Shown: positions 45,125-56,084 of the stretch, piece after piece
Numbering within the stretch: the stretch's first letter is position 1
How the letters are laid out: each line of letters starts with the position of its first letter
Assembly (NCBI RefSeq): GCF_040215725.1
Contig: NZ_CP157969.1
Coordinates: forward strand, 682,001 to 746,000
Direction of reading: 5' to 3'
Length of the DNA: 64,000 bases
DNA from: Rhizobium sp. ZPR4
GTDB lineage: Bacteria > Pseudomonadota > Alphaproteobacteria > Rhizobiales > Rhizobiaceae
Translations under genes and position numbers: made by a program
Notes under the pieces: generated by a model
The model's input: the letters and a program-made list of their open reading frames with translations, nothing else
Told to the model about the DNA's origin: nothing
Databases searched by the model: none

Positions 45125-46276
45125 ATGCGTCTTGAACCGCAGCAGCGAATTTATGTCTGCTTCTTCCTTTTTGCGGTATCGATGGGCGCAATGCTGTCGC
45201 GCCTCCCCGACCTCCAGGACGCCTTGCAGATCAACAAATCCGAGCTCGGCCTGACACTGATCGGCGCGGCCATCGGCGCTCTGATATCGCTTACCTTCGC
45301 CTCCCCGATCGTTGCGCGCCTTGGCGCCCGCAAGACGGCGTTCATCACCGTGCTCGGAACCTCCGCATCCCTGGCGCTCGTGCCCTGGATGGGCGTAGCT
45401 CCCCTGGTCTTTGCCGTCCTGCTTTGCGAGGGGCTGCTCGCCGGAGCGCTCGAAATCAATCTCAATGTCGAGATCGATCGCATCGAGGCACAGCTCGGCC
45501 GTGGCGTGATGAACCGCGCCCATGGCTTCTGGAGCCTCGGCTTTTTCGTCACCGCCCTGGCGTCGTCGGCGATACGGCAGGCCGGCATTTCGATGCAGCT
45601 GCACCTTGCCCTGACATTCGCCTTCGTCCTGATCGTGGGGTCGCTGACGATCGCCGGTATGCGCAATGCACCGGCACGCCCGACGCAGGATCACCCGGAG
45701 GCCGGGCATATCGCGCTGCCGACATTCGGCCTGCTGCCTCTCTGTGTGATCGGCATCGCAGCATTCCTGGTCGAGGGCGCCGGCATCGACTGGTCGGCGA
45801 TCTACATGCGCGACGTCTTTCACGTCGAGCCCTTCATCGGCGGTCTCGGACTGACGCTCTTTACCTTCTTCATGGCGCTGGCAAGACTGTTTGCCGACCG
45901 GTTCGTCGATCACTTCGGCTCCCGCTCGGTTGCGCTCGCGCTGCTGCTCCTTTCGGCCGCCGGCCTCTGCGCCGTCTGGCTGGCACCTCACCCCAATGTA
46001 GCGCTGCTGGGCTTTGCCTTCATGGGTGCCGGCTGCAGCGCGGTCTATCCGCTCGCAGTTTCTGCCGCCGCCCAGCGCACTGACCGTCCGGCCCACGTCA
46101 ATGTTGCAGCGCTTGGACAAATGTCCTTCGTAATCTTCTTCCTTGCCCCACCGCTGCTTGGATTCGTTGCCGAGCATGCTGGCATTCGCACCGCCTACCT
46201 TGTGTGCATCCCGGTCATCCTGGCTGCGCTCATGGGCATCGGGGCGCTTTCGACGCGCCGCAGCGCATTTGCCTGA
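45125..46276 (+). CDS. MFS transporter (YbjJ-like)
   Basis: Inner-membrane transporter of 383 residues with twelve predicted helices. The start FFLFAVSMGAMLSRLPDLQDALQINKSELGL and the GFWSLGFFVTAL and GIDWSAIYMRD segments match the YbjJ/inner-membrane MFS group of unknown substrate. GGAG lies a few bases upstream of the ATG. It stands alone, with 250 to 290 bp of gene-free sequence on either side. Confidence 0.9.
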   Translation: MRLEPQQRIYVCFFLFAVSMGAMLSRLPDLQDALQINKSELGLTLIGAAIGALISLTFASPIVARLGARKTAFITVLGTSASLALVPWMGVAPLVFAVLLCEGLLAGALEINLNVEIDRIEAQLGRGVMNRAHGFWSLGFFVTALASSAIRQAGISMQLHLALTFAFVLIVGSLTIAGMRNAPARPTQDHPEAGHIALPTFGLLPLCVIGIAAFLVEGAGIDWSAIYMRDVFHVEPFIGGLGLTLFTFFMALARLFADRFVDHFGSRSVALALLLLSAAGLCAVWLAPHPNVALLGFAFMGAGCSAVYPLAVSAAAQRTDRPAHVNVAALGQMSFVIFFLAPPLLGFVAEHAGIRTAYLVCIPVILAALMGIGALSTRRSAFA

Positions 46277-46533
46277 AGGCTTCCGCGCCTGCGCCTGCCG
46301 CCCTGACAGATTCAACCGTTGCGACTTGGACGGCTTCACAAATTTGATCCGGAAAACCGGACGTAGAAGACGGCTATCACCCAACAAGGCGCCTTATCGC
46401 GCCCATTATGGCGGACGGGGTGCCTGCCTGCGATGCAAGGATAGCTTGAACTTTCAGGTCGTATTTACGAAACGTTAACCATAAATGCCGTTTCTACAAA
46501 TGTGCAACATCACGTTGTAGGAAGCTTTTTTGA

Positions 46534-49500
46534 ATGCTGGCTGCTGTGCGCGCCACCTTGCGCATATCGACGTTTCTCGTTCCCGTTTCGGCCTGCCTCA
46601 ACCCGGCAGTTGCCGTCGCGGCGTCATTGTCGTGGACGGGTGCAGCCGACAGCAACTGGAACAATGCGAACAACTGGTCGACGGCAGCCGTTCCGAACTC
46701 CGTCAGCTCGGTGGTGATCGACGGCGGCAATTTCCCCGCCGAGATTCTTGCCGGTGATTCAGCCTCGACCGGCGATCTCACCGTCGGACTTGCCAGTGAT
46801 GGGACATTGACGGCTCTCGGAGCGCTTCAGACTTCCTCAGCCTCCATCGGCTCGCATGCGGGCGTGACCGGCACCTTCGACCTGACAGGCTCTGCTGCAA
46901 ACTGGCAGAACAGCGGAACGCTTCTGGTCGGCGACCAGGGAACGGGGACGTTTACGGTCAGCGCCGGCGGTCAATATACCGGTAGCGGTCCCGTTTATGT
47001 CGGTTATGCCTCCGGAAGTAACGGCAGTGTCACCGTCAGCGGCCAATCCTCATTCACGCTTTCGGGCGGCCAGTCACTCTTCGTCGGCTATGACGGTCAA
47101 GGCTCATTCGACCTGACGGACGGCGCCACCGCCAGCACCGGTGATGCGACGCTTGGATACGGCACCGGTGGCACGGGCTCCGTGTCGGTATCGGGTGCTG
47201 GCACAAGCTGGTTGATCGACGGAGATCTGGTCGTGGGTCGTGACGGCACCGGGACGATCATCATAGCAACCGGCGCGACTGTTTCGAACGACAATGCGAC
47301 GATCGGGCTTGGAAACGGCGGCGGCACGAGCTCCGCGACGATTTCCGGTCTAGGCTCGCAATGGACAACCAGCGGAGTTCTAACGGTTGGCTCCAGCGGG
47401 GCTGGCGCGCTCTCCATCTACTCCGGCTCGACCGTATCGAGCGGCTCGGCCATCATTGGGCGCTTCGCCAGCGGCTCCGTCACCGTCGGCGGTGCGGGCT
47501 CGCTCTGGAACACCGGCGCTCTGCTGGTCGGCGGCGATCACAACGACGCGGATAGCTCTGGTGCCAACGGCAAGCTTGACATCAGCACCGGCGGTGAAGT
47601 CACCAGCAGCTCGGCGGTTATCGCCGACGGCAAGAATTCGGCCGGCGCGGTGACCGTCGATGGCGCCGGCTCGCATTGGGATATCAATGCCGACCTGACT
47701 GTCGGCAATGAAGGCTCAGGCTCCCTCTCGGTATCAGGATCGGCAAGCGCCAGCGCGGCAACGGTAACGCTCGGCAAGGAAACCTCGTCGAGCGGTACAC
47801 TTGTCGTTATCGGCAATGGCAGCCATTTCGACATGAGCGGCGAGTTGCAGGATGGCGCGGCCGGGAGCGGATCGCTGCAGGTCCTGGCGGACGGCTCGCT
47901 TTCGACGGGCAATGCCTCGCTCGGCACCGAGGCCGGCGGCAACGGCCAGGCGCTCGTCAGCGGCGCGGGCAGCCATTGGGCGATCGATGGCGAGCTCGAT
48001 GTCGGCAGTAGCAGCGGTGGCACGGGAAGCCTTGCGGTGTCATCGCAAGGTGCGCTGACGAGCCAGAGCGCCAGCATCGGCACGGCCACAGACGCCACCG
48101 GCTCCGTGACCGTGACGGGTTCCGGTTCGAATTGGACGAACCAAGGCAACCTGACGGTCGGTGATGCCGGAGCCAGCACGCTGGATGTCATCCAGGGCGG
48201 TACGGTCAAGACGGCAAACGCCACCATCGGCAATGCAGCGGGCAGCAACGGCGCTGTCAACGTCACCGGAGAAGGGTCGGTCCTTTCGGTCGACGACAGA
48301 TTGACCGTCGGAAATGCCGGTAACGCCAGCCTTACCTTGAGCGGTGGCTCGACCCTCTCCGCGTCGAGCCTGACGATTGCGGCTCAGACCAGCTCCACGG
48401 CTTCGGTCAATGTCGGCGCCGCCCTTGGCCAGACCGCGACGGGCGCGGCGACACTCGATGTCGACACCATCCATTTCGGCAGCGGTGATGGCTCTCTCGT
48501 CTTCAATTTTGGCGGCGCAGCCCAGACCCTGGCTGCGACGATCGACGGCAATGGTTCACTTTACGTCGCCTCTGGTGACGTGACCCTGACGGGCAATTCC
48601 AGCGCCTTCAGCGGCGTGACCTCGATCTCCGGCGGCAGCCTGATCGTTGACGGGACACTTGGCGGATCGATCAATCTCAGCGGTTATGGCGTGCTGGGTG
48701 GAACGGGCACGGTCGGCTCGACGGTCGTTGGCGCCGGCGCGACGCTGTCGCCGGGCGACAACGGCATCGGCACGCTAACGGTCGATGGCAATCTGACCAC
48801 GCAAAGCGGCTCCACTATTTTGGTGGAAAGCAACGAGACGGCGACCGATCGCATCGATGTAACCGGGACGGCCAGCCTGAACGGCGGAACTCTTTCGCTG
48901 GTCGGAGGCAGCCTTAAAGCCTTTACGAACTACACAATTCTCTCGGCAACCGGCGGAATTTCCGGCGGATTCGATGCCATCCAGTCGAACTATGCTTTCG
49001 TCACGCCGGTCCTCGACTATTCCGGCGGTACAATCGATCTTACCCTCGAGCGCAACAGCACCTCCTTCGCTGCCGCCGGCACGACTGCAAACCAACGCTC
49101 GACAGCGCGCGGCATCGAAAGCCTCGGCGCTTCGAACAGCCTTTACGATGCCGTCGCGGTCTTGAGCATGAATGAGGCATCCGGAGCGCTGCAGCAGCTT
49201 GCCGGCGAAATTCATACATCTCTTTTAGGGACGTCTTTCGACAATGGCCGCTTCGTCCGTGACGCCGCCATCGATCGGCTCCGCGACATGCAGGGCGGTG
49301 TTACCGCCAGCACCAAGCAGGCGCGGGTAACAAGCGATGCCGGTCTCGCCTATGCGAGCGACGATCGGCACCAGGCAACCGCGTCGGAAAAAGCCATCGA
49401 CGGGATTCTCGCCGATCCGGCCAATGGTTTGGCGTCCGTCTGGAGCGCGCCCTATGGCGGCTGGACCTCCTCGGACAATGGCAGCAGCAGCACCGGCGGC

Positions 49501-50235
49501 ATCCTCTTCGGCTTCGATACCACGCTCAATGATACGGGCTGGCGCATTGGAGCGCTGGCGGGCTATGGCCGCAGCCGGTTCAGCCAATCCGATGTCTCCG
49601 CCCATGCCGATACGGACAACTACAATGTCGGGCTTTATGCCGGCAAGACATGGGGCTCCCTCGCACTGCGGCTTGGCGGCACCTATGGCCTGCAATCCGT
49701 CTCCACCCTTCGCGATATCGATTTCTCCGGCTACGCCGATTCCCTGCGTGCCGACTATAACGCCTATACGGCGCAGGTGTTCGGCGAGCTGGCCTATGAT
49801 ATCGCCCTGGGTGACACCCGCCTTGAACCCTATGCCAATGTGACCTTTACCGACGTGCGAAGCAGCGCCTTTTCGGAACGAGGGGGTGCGGCGGCTCTCA
49901 GCGGCAGCACCGATCAATCGCCCGTCACCTTCGCCACCTTTGGCGTTCGGGCCGAGCGGAACATCGCTTTGGCGGATATGCCTGCCAAGCTTTATGGCGC
50001 GCTGGGCTGGCAACACGCATTCGGCGATCTCGATATCAGCTCGCGCATGGCCTTTGCGGGCAGCGATATTTTTACCGAAAGCGGAACCGTCGTCGACCGG
50101 GACTCGCTGGTCGTCGACGCAGGGTTCGACATCGCGCTCAGCCAGCAGATTTCGCTCGCGCTTGATTACAACGGCAACTTCGGCGCCGAGAACCGCGCCC
50201 ACCTCTTCCGATTGCTCTTGCAGGCGCGGTATTGA
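46534..50235 (+). CDS. Autotransporter with beta-strand repeat passenger (type Va secretion)
   Basis: Surface protein of 1233 residues. Signal peptide at 1-29 (ending AVAVA). The passenger is a Ser/Thr/Gly-rich right-handed beta-helix built from about ten imperfect ~50-residue units, then a PATR-like segment (GVLGGTGTVGSTVVGAGATLSPG, about 725-750) typical of the end of passengers. The barrel domain covers about 965-1233 (starts SVWSAPYGGW, alternating strands) and ends with RY, a BAM signal. No protease triad, RGD or lipase motif is seen, so adhesion or biofilm formation is the likely role. AGGAAG lies about ten bases upstream of the ATG. Confidence 0.93.
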   Translation: MLAAVRATLRISTFLVPVSACLNPAVAVAASLSWTGAADSNWNNANNWSTAAVPNSVSSVVIDGGNFPAEILAGDSASTGDLTVGLASDGTLTALGALQTSSASIGSHAGVTGTFDLTGSAANWQNSGTLLVGDQGTGTFTVSAGGQYTGSGPVYVGYASGSNGSVTVSGQSSFTLSGGQSLFVGYDGQGSFDLTDGATASTGDATLGYGTGGTGSVSVSGAGTSWLIDGDLVVGRDGTGTIIIATGATVSNDNATIGLGNGGGTSSATISGLGSQWTTSGVLTVGSSGAGALSIYSGSTVSSGSAIIGRFASGSVTVGGAGSLWNTGALLVGGDHNDADSSGANGKLDISTGGEVTSSSAVIADGKNSAGAVTVDGAGSHWDINADLTVGNEGSGSLSVSGSASASAATVTLGKETSSSGTLVVIGNGSHFDMSGELQDGAAGSGSLQVLADGSLSTGNASLGTEAGGNGQALVSGAGSHWAIDGELDVGSSSGGTGSLAVSSQGALTSQSASIGTATDATGSVTVTGSGSNWTNQGNLTVGDAGASTLDVIQGGTVKTANATIGNAAGSNGAVNVTGEGSVLSVDDRLTVGNAGNASLTLSGGSTLSASSLTIAAQTSSTASVNVGAALGQTATGAATLDVDTIHFGSGDGSLVFNFGGAAQTLAATIDGNGSLYVASGDVTLTGNSSAFSGVTSISGGSLIVDGTLGGSINLSGYGVLGGTGTVGSTVVGAGATLSPGDNGIGTLTVDGNLTTQSGSTILVESNETATDRIDVTGTASLNGGTLSLVGGSLKAFTNYTILSATGGISGGFDAIQSNYAFVTPVLDYSGGTIDLTLERNSTSFAAAGTTANQRSTARGIESLGASNSLYDAVAVLSMNEASGALQQLAGEIHTSLLGTSFDNGRFVRDAAIDRLRDMQGGVTASTKQARVTSDAGLAYASDDRHQATASEKAIDGILADPANGLASVWSAPYGGWTSSDNGSSSTGGILFGFDTTLNDTGWRIGALAGYGRSRFSQSDVSAHADTDNYNVGLYAGKTWGSLALRLGGTYGLQSVSTLRDIDFSGYADSLRADYNAYTAQVFGELAYDIALGDTRLEPYANVTFTDVRSSAFSERGGAAALSGSTDQSPVTFATFGVRAERNIALADMPAKLYGALGWQHAFGDLDISSRMAFAGSDIFTESGTVVDRDSLVVDAGFDIALSQQISLALDYNGNFGAENRAHLFRLLLQARY
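46890..48330 (+). repeat. ~150-bp tandem coding repeats in the autotransporter passenger
   Basis: About ten divergent units of roughly 145-170 bp, each encoding a turn with SxW/F and LxVG (for example SWLIDGDLVVG, QWTTSGVLTVG, HWDINADLTVG, HWAIDGELDVG, NWTNQGNLTVG). Tryptophan codons fall at about 46901, 47208, 47359, 47504, 47674, 47974 and 48131, so the period is regular apart from one longer unit and two units where Trp is replaced. Confidence 0.75.
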
Positions 50236-50437
50236 TCGCAGACCGCTGCTGCAGCAAAGCTCCCAACATCCCACCATATCAAGCTTTCAGCCTGAAGGCT
50301 GGATGGCTCTCATTCGTGTCCGCAGCACATCGCAAATCGGGTGGCCGGTCCCCCGATTCGAAAGTTAGGATTCGGTTTTCGCGGTATCCGCAGCGCATCG
50401 AACGGCGACTGCGATCCGCCCAAACGGAGGACACGAC

Positions 50438-51187
50438 ATGAACACTCAGCTATCCAGCTTCGCTCCGCCCCCCATGGAAAGCACTTTAGAGGCTCGGGTC
50501 GACGCCTACGATTGGTCGTCCCTGGCGGGAGAGCTTGACGGCTTCGGCTGTGCCATCCTTCCGAAGCTTCTAGCACCCGACGAATGCGGTGCAATCTCCC
50601 GGCTCTACCCCGAGGAGCGTCATTTCCGCAGCCACATCATCATGGCACGTCACGGCTTCGGAAGGGGCGAATACCGTTACTTCAACTATCCGCTGCCGGG
50701 GCTCCTCGGTGGATTGCGCACCGCGCTTTATCCGCATCTTGCCAATATCGCAAACCGATGGAACGCGCGGATGGGCATCGAGGAACGCTATCCCGATGAG
50801 CACGCAGCCTTCCTGAGGCAATGTCATGAGGCCGGCCAGAGGCGCCCGACGCCGCTGCTGCTGCAATATGTGCCGGGAGACTTCAACTGCCTGCACCAGG
50901 ACCTCTATGGCGAGCTTGCCTTTCCGATCCAGGTCGCAATTCTGCTGTCCGAGCCCGGCCGGGACTTCACCGGCGGCGAGTTCGTTTTGACCGAGCAACG
51001 GCCACGCATGCAAAGCCGGGTTGAGGTCGTGCCGCTTCGCCAAGGCGATGCCGTCGCCTTCGCGGTCCATAATCGGCCGGTGCGGGGAACGAAAGGGAGC
51101 TATCGTGTCAATCTCAGGCACGGTGTAAGCCGGGTCCGCTCAGGCATGCGCCACACCGTCGGCATCATCTTTCACGACGCCCGTTAA
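50438..51187 (+). CDS. 2OG-Fe(II) oxygenase family protein
   Basis: Soluble non-haem iron dioxygenase of 249 residues. Expected iron ligands are H153 and D155 (CLHQDLYGE) and H227 (NLRHGVSR), with R237 as the 2-oxoglutarate anchor ten residues later. The YVPGDFNCLHQDLYGELAFPIQVAILLS block is typical of a bacterial prolyl-hydroxylase/AlkB-like group often found near DNA-alkylation repair genes; no such genes are seen here. The natural substrate is unknown. ACGGAGGACACGAC precedes the ATG. Confidence 0.88.
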   Translation: MNTQLSSFAPPPMESTLEARVDAYDWSSLAGELDGFGCAILPKLLAPDECGAISRLYPEERHFRSHIIMARHGFGRGEYRYFNYPLPGLLGGLRTALYPHLANIANRWNARMGIEERYPDEHAAFLRQCHEAGQRRPTPLLLQYVPGDFNCLHQDLYGELAFPIQVAILLSEPGRDFTGGEFVLTEQRPRMQSRVEVVPLRQGDAVAFAVHNRPVRGTKGSYRVNLRHGVSRVRSGMRHTVGIIFHDAR

Positions 51188-51195
51188 GGGCGCCG

Positions 51196-51957
51196 CTACC
51201 CGACGAAGCCGGCGTAACTTTCCTCGATGATTCTGCGCATGATCGCCGAGTAGGCGTCGTGATTCTGATCGCCCGCCAAGACGCGCCCCAGCGACGGCTG
51301 GGCGAAAGCCGACATGGGTAGAAGAGCGAGTGGTGTCGAGACGGGTGTGAGGTGAGACCCCTGCCCGGCGCGTAAAGTCGTCAGCAAGCCGAACATCTCG
51401 CCAGTGATGCTAGGCCTCGACAATATCGCCATGCGATATTGCCCGGACGAATTCGTCACGAGATAGATGTGTCCGGACAGGTGCGGCACCGACACCGAGC
51501 CCTGCTGCGAAAACGAGGCATCGCTGCGCTCGCGCTCCCGAAAGCTCAGACAGGTCCGTTCTTCATCCCAGGCGATCTCGGTGCAATAGGCGAAGATCGC
51601 CTTCGCATCGCCAAAGGATGGACGAAGCGTCAGGTAAGTGCCCTCTAGCCACGAAACCGAGGCACGGGAATAGGCGCCAAGCTCCTCCGGGGCGTGACCT
51701 GGTTTGTCGTTGACGACAGGCGCTTGCGTTCCAACCGGTTCCCGCAGGACGACACCCATAGCCTGTTCCAGCCGAATGAGGGTCGCAAGCGTGAAAGGGC
51801 GATGGCCGGAAAGAGCCTTCTCCAAGGTCGAAAGGCTGATGCGCGCATCGTTGGCAAGGCGCTGCCTGGAAATGCGCCGCCGGGCGATCTCTTCGCGAAC
51901 CCGCGCCGCCACGGCGCTGTTCTGACTGTCGGACAAATACGGGTCGCCCTGGACCAT
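51196..51957 (-). CDS. XRE family transcriptional regulator
   Basis: Regulator of about 253 residues. N-terminal lambda-repressor-like helix-turn-helix (VREEIARRRISRQRLANDARISLSTLEKALSGHRPFTLATLIRLEQAMG) and a ~150-residue C-terminal domain (from SYGGY-like WLEGTYLTLRPSFGDAKAIFAY to the end) that may bind a ligand. ATG 51957 has AAGGA directly upstream; earlier starts (up to 52053) would overlap the divergent promoter. It is divergent from the sortase substrate gene and ends 8 bp from the stop of the oxygenase gene; control of the sortase pair is likely. Confidence 0.85.
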   Translation of the reverse strand: MVQGDPYLSDSQNSAVAARVREEIARRRISRQRLANDARISLSTLEKALSGHRPFTLATLIRLEQAMGVVLREPVGTQAPVVNDKPGHAPEELGAYSRASVSWLEGTYLTLRPSFGDAKAIFAYCTEIAWDEERTCLSFRERERSDASFSQQGSVSVPHLSGHIYLVTNSSGQYRMAILSRPSITGEMFGLLTTLRAGQGSHLTPVSTPLALLPMSAFAQPSLGRVLAGDQNHDAYSAIMRRIIEESYAGFVG

Positions 51958-52126
51958 TCCTTCGTTTCCTGTTTGCGTAATTTTCTTCACAATTCCACAC
52001 ATGCCCGCCACCGGCAAGACCGTTTGCGGCAAGATGCGGACGAAACAGGGCAAAGCTTACGCTGGCGAGAAAATAGCCTTTGTTCACAATGGCTTCAGTC
52101 ATTCCACGGCGAACAAGGAGCCTGTC

Positions 52127-54385
52127 ATGTCAGCCTCGCCAAACATCTCGCGCTACCAAAAGCGGCAAAATTTCCTCATCAGATTCGGCCTGTTGCTCTG
52201 GTTCAGCAATGCCATCCTGCTGCCGGTGCTTGCCGTCATTTTCGCACTGCTTCATCCTCTGGAATCGCACGCGCAGCCGGCGACCTTCGTCACGCCAAAC
52301 GAAATGGGCGCGGGTAGCCTTCTTCTTCAAACCAAGGAAGAAGGGAAATATATCGAGGCGCCTCGCCTTGCGACCGATGTCGATCTCGACGTCAACGGCC
52401 CGACGGCACGCGCCGTTCTGACCCAGGCCTTCGAGAACACGACCGACAAATGGGTCGAAGCCCTCTACGTATTTCCTCTTCCGGAAGACAGTGCCGTCTA
52501 TTCGCTGAAGATGATCGTCGGCAACCGCGTCATTGTCGCCGATATCAAGGAGAAGCAGGCCGCACGCGCCATCTACGAAAAGGCGCGCAAACAGGGGAAG
52601 AAGGCCACCCTGGTCGAGCAGCAGCGACCGAACGTCTTTACCAATGCGGTCGCAAACATTGGCCCGCATGAAAAGATCGTCGTCCAGATCGAGTATCAGC
52701 AGGCCGTACACCTGGCCGATGGCCGCTTCTCCTTGCGAGTTCCCCTGGTCGTCGCTCCCCGCTACACGCCGCAAAACGCGGAAGCCATCACACAGCAAGC
52801 AGACCTGAGGGCCGGCTGGGGTCAGACCAAGCAGCGCCCATCGCGCAACACGGGTGACAAGTCCGTCTCCGCGCCACTGTTGGCGCCGGACAGCAATCGC
52901 ACTAATCCTGTCACGCTGAAGGTCAATCTCAATGCCGGCTTTCCGCTCGACGATATCAAGAGCCTCTACCACACCGTCAAGATCGATAGGATAAGCGATA
53001 GCGCACGTCGGATCGTTCTGGATGGCGATGCGACCGCTGACCGTGACTTCGTGCTCGAATGGAGCGCCGTCGCAAGCAATGTACCGAGCGTCGGTCTCTT
53101 CCGCGAGCACGTCGGCAAGGATGACTACGTGCTTGCCTATGTGACGCCGCCAGCAGTAGCGACGCCGCAAAAAGCCGGCCGCGAAGTGGTCTTCGTCATC
53201 GACAATTCCGGCTCCATGGGCGGCACGTCGATCGAGCAGGCACGAGCAAGCCTCGATTACGCCCTCTCCCGGCTCGAGCCGAACGACCGCTTCAACGTCA
53301 TCCGCTTCGACGACACGATGACCAAGTTCTTCCCGGACTCGGTCATGGCGACGGCCGAGAATATCGCCTCGGCCCGCGGCTTCGTCACCAGCCTGCAGGC
53401 TGCCGGCGGAACCGAAATGCTGCCGCCGCTCCATGCCGCGCTCGACGACAGCCATCAGGCCGATGGGTTGCGCCAGGTCGTGTTCCTCACCGACGGCGAA
53501 GTCAGCAATGAGCAGCAGCTTCTCGATGCGATCGCGCAATCGCGTGGCCGCTCGCGCATCTTCATGGTCGGCATCGGCTCGGCGCCGAACACCTATCTGA
53601 TGAGCCGCGCCGCCGAACTCGGCCGTGGCAGCTTCACCCATATCGGTTCGGTCGCCGAGGTGAACGAGCGCATGCGCGCCCTCTTCGACAAGCTGGAGAA
53701 TCCGGCCGTCACCGATGTCGCCGCGGTCTTTTCGGAAAAGAATGTCAGCCTGTCACCCAACCTTTTGCCCGACATCTATCACGGCGAACCGCTGGTGCTT
53801 GCCGCCCGGATGGGCAAAGCTGTCGGCTCTCTCACCGTCAGCGGCATGGTCGGCAATCGGCCATGGACGATCTCCCTGCCGCTCGATCAGGCAAGCAATG
53901 CCAAGGGCATTTCCAAGATCTGGGCTCGCCGCCAGATCGATGATGCCGAGGTCAATCTCACGCTCGGCAAGATCACGCAGGCCGACGCCGACAAACGGAT
54001 CCTGCAATTGGCGCTCGACCATCATCTCGTCACGCGCCTGACAAGTCTCGTCGCAGTCGATACCAAGCGCCCGCGCCCGGCAAATACACCTCTGACCGAG
54101 GCCGACATACCCCTGCAGCTGCCCGCCGGCTGGGACTACGATAAGCTCCTCGGCATCGGTGCAACACGCGATGCGAAGGCGGACACCAGGCATCAGCAGG
54201 CACTCGACAAGTCACAGGGTGCCGATGGCAATGCGGAGCTTGAGCCAATCTCTACATCGGCTCAGGCCAGCGTTCCGCTACCGCAGACGGCAACGCCGGG
54301 AATGCTTCTCATTCTCCAGGGATTGTTTGCTCTCTTGTGTGGGACTTCGCTGATGGTCTTCGCGTCGCGAAGGAGCCGGGTATGA
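52127..54385 (+). CDS. VIT and vWFA domain protein, sortase substrate (marine proteobacterial type)
   Basis: Cell-envelope protein of 752 residues. An N-terminal signal/anchor (IRFGLLLWFSNAILLPVLAVIFALL) is followed by a VIT domain (about 60-190, with TQAFENTTDKWVEALYVFPLPEDSAVY) and a von Willebrand A domain (about 350-520) with an intact MIDAS (VIDNSGSMGG and LTDGEVSNE). The C-terminus is a sorting signal: LPQTA at 718-722, a hydrophobic helix and the basic tail ASRRSRV. This is the known partner of proteobacterial class GN sortases. AAGGAG precedes ATG 52127; the sortase gene overlaps by 4 bp. Confidence 0.93.
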   Translation: MSASPNISRYQKRQNFLIRFGLLLWFSNAILLPVLAVIFALLHPLESHAQPATFVTPNEMGAGSLLLQTKEEGKYIEAPRLATDVDLDVNGPTARAVLTQAFENTTDKWVEALYVFPLPEDSAVYSLKMIVGNRVIVADIKEKQAARAIYEKARKQGKKATLVEQQRPNVFTNAVANIGPHEKIVVQIEYQQAVHLADGRFSLRVPLVVAPRYTPQNAEAITQQADLRAGWGQTKQRPSRNTGDKSVSAPLLAPDSNRTNPVTLKVNLNAGFPLDDIKSLYHTVKIDRISDSARRIVLDGDATADRDFVLEWSAVASNVPSVGLFREHVGKDDYVLAYVTPPAVATPQKAGREVVFVIDNSGSMGGTSIEQARASLDYALSRLEPNDRFNVIRFDDTMTKFFPDSVMATAENIASARGFVTSLQAAGGTEMLPPLHAALDDSHQADGLRQVVFLTDGEVSNEQQLLDAIAQSRGRSRIFMVGIGSAPNTYLMSRAAELGRGSFTHIGSVAEVNERMRALFDKLENPAVTDVAAVFSEKNVSLSPNLLPDIYHGEPLVLAARMGKAVGSLTVSGMVGNRPWTISLPLDQASNAKGISKIWARRQIDDAEVNLTLGKITQADADKRILQLALDHHLVTRLTSLVAVDTKRPRPANTPLTEADIPLQLPAGWDYDKLLGIGATRDAKADTRHQQALDKSQGADGNAELEPISTSAQASVPLPQTATPGMLLILQGLFALLCGTSLMVFASRRSRV

Positions 54386-55002
54386 TCGCCGCCACTCGCC
54401 TTCAAACCCTCGGGAGCGCGCCAGCGCGCTCCCTTCTGATTGCAGCTGCCGGCATTTTCATCGCGGCCGGTCTCTTCTTCACCGCACAGGGAGGGTGGAT
54501 CTATGCCAAGGCAGCTTTGGCGCAGATTCTCCTGGAGCGTGCCTTTGCCGAGAGCGTGACATCAGGTGCGCCGGTCAAGCCCTGGAGCTGGGCCGACACC
54601 TGGCCTGTGGCACGCATCGAGGTTCAGCGCCTAGGCGTTTCCGCCATCGCGCTGAAGGGCGCAAGCGGCCAGGCGCTTGCCTTCGGCCCCGGCCACCTCG
54701 ACAATACCCCGCAGGCCGGCGAAGAAGGTACGGCCGTCTATGCGGCGCACCGCGACACCCATTTTACCTTCCTGAGAGACATCAAGGAGAATGACCGCAT
54801 CCGCATCACCCGCCGCGACGGCCGGAGCTTCACGTTCCGCGTGACGCATATGGCCGTCGCCCGCTGGGACGAGGCCGAGATCGACCCTGATGCACGCGGT
54901 GTCCATCTCGTGCTCGCGACATGCTTTCCCTTCGACGCCGTCACCTCAGGCCCGCTTCGCTATCTGGTCTACGGTGATCTTGAAGAGACTGCCACGCCAT
55001 GA
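54382..55002 (+). CDS. Class GN sortase
   Basis: Membrane-anchored transpeptidase of 206 residues that cuts the LPxTA signal of the protein encoded just upstream and joins it to an unknown envelope acceptor. One N-terminal helix (SLLIAAAGIFIAAGLFFTA) and then the sortase barrel. The catalytic triad is H123 (YAAHRDTH), C181 (LATCFPF) and R193 (GPLRYLVYG). AAGGAG precedes ATG 54382, which overlaps the substrate stop as ATGA. One sortase with one dedicated substrate is the usual Gram-negative arrangement. Confidence 0.93.
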   Translation: MIAATRLQTLGSAPARSLLIAAAGIFIAAGLFFTAQGGWIYAKAALAQILLERAFAESVTSGAPVKPWSWADTWPVARIEVQRLGVSAIALKGASGQALAFGPGHLDNTPQAGEEGTAVYAAHRDTHFTFLRDIKENDRIRITRRDGRSFTFRVTHMAVARWDEAEIDPDARGVHLVLATCFPFDAVTSGPLRYLVYGDLEETATP

Positions 55003-55039
55003 CCGCTTGCGTGAAACGCCCTGACATCGCGCACCGACC

Positions 55040-56029
<990 letters not shown>

Positions 56030-56084
56030 GTCGATTGCTCCTTTGGTCGTGAAGCAATTTGACCACGCGGGTTCTCTTTCGTAA

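Noticed and set aside
45035..46387. 450-codon minus-strand frame opposite the MFS gene
   Set aside because: Antisense shadow of a 12-helix transporter gene; low-complexity charged composition, no ribosome site or family.
46890..48330. CRISPR-like regular repeats
   Set aside because: The ~150-bp period is coding, diverged and in frame; it reflects beta-helix repeats in the autotransporter.
49225..50277. 350-codon minus-strand frame opposite the autotransporter barrel
   Set aside because: The plus frame has a complete barrel and C-terminal signal; the minus frame has no family features.
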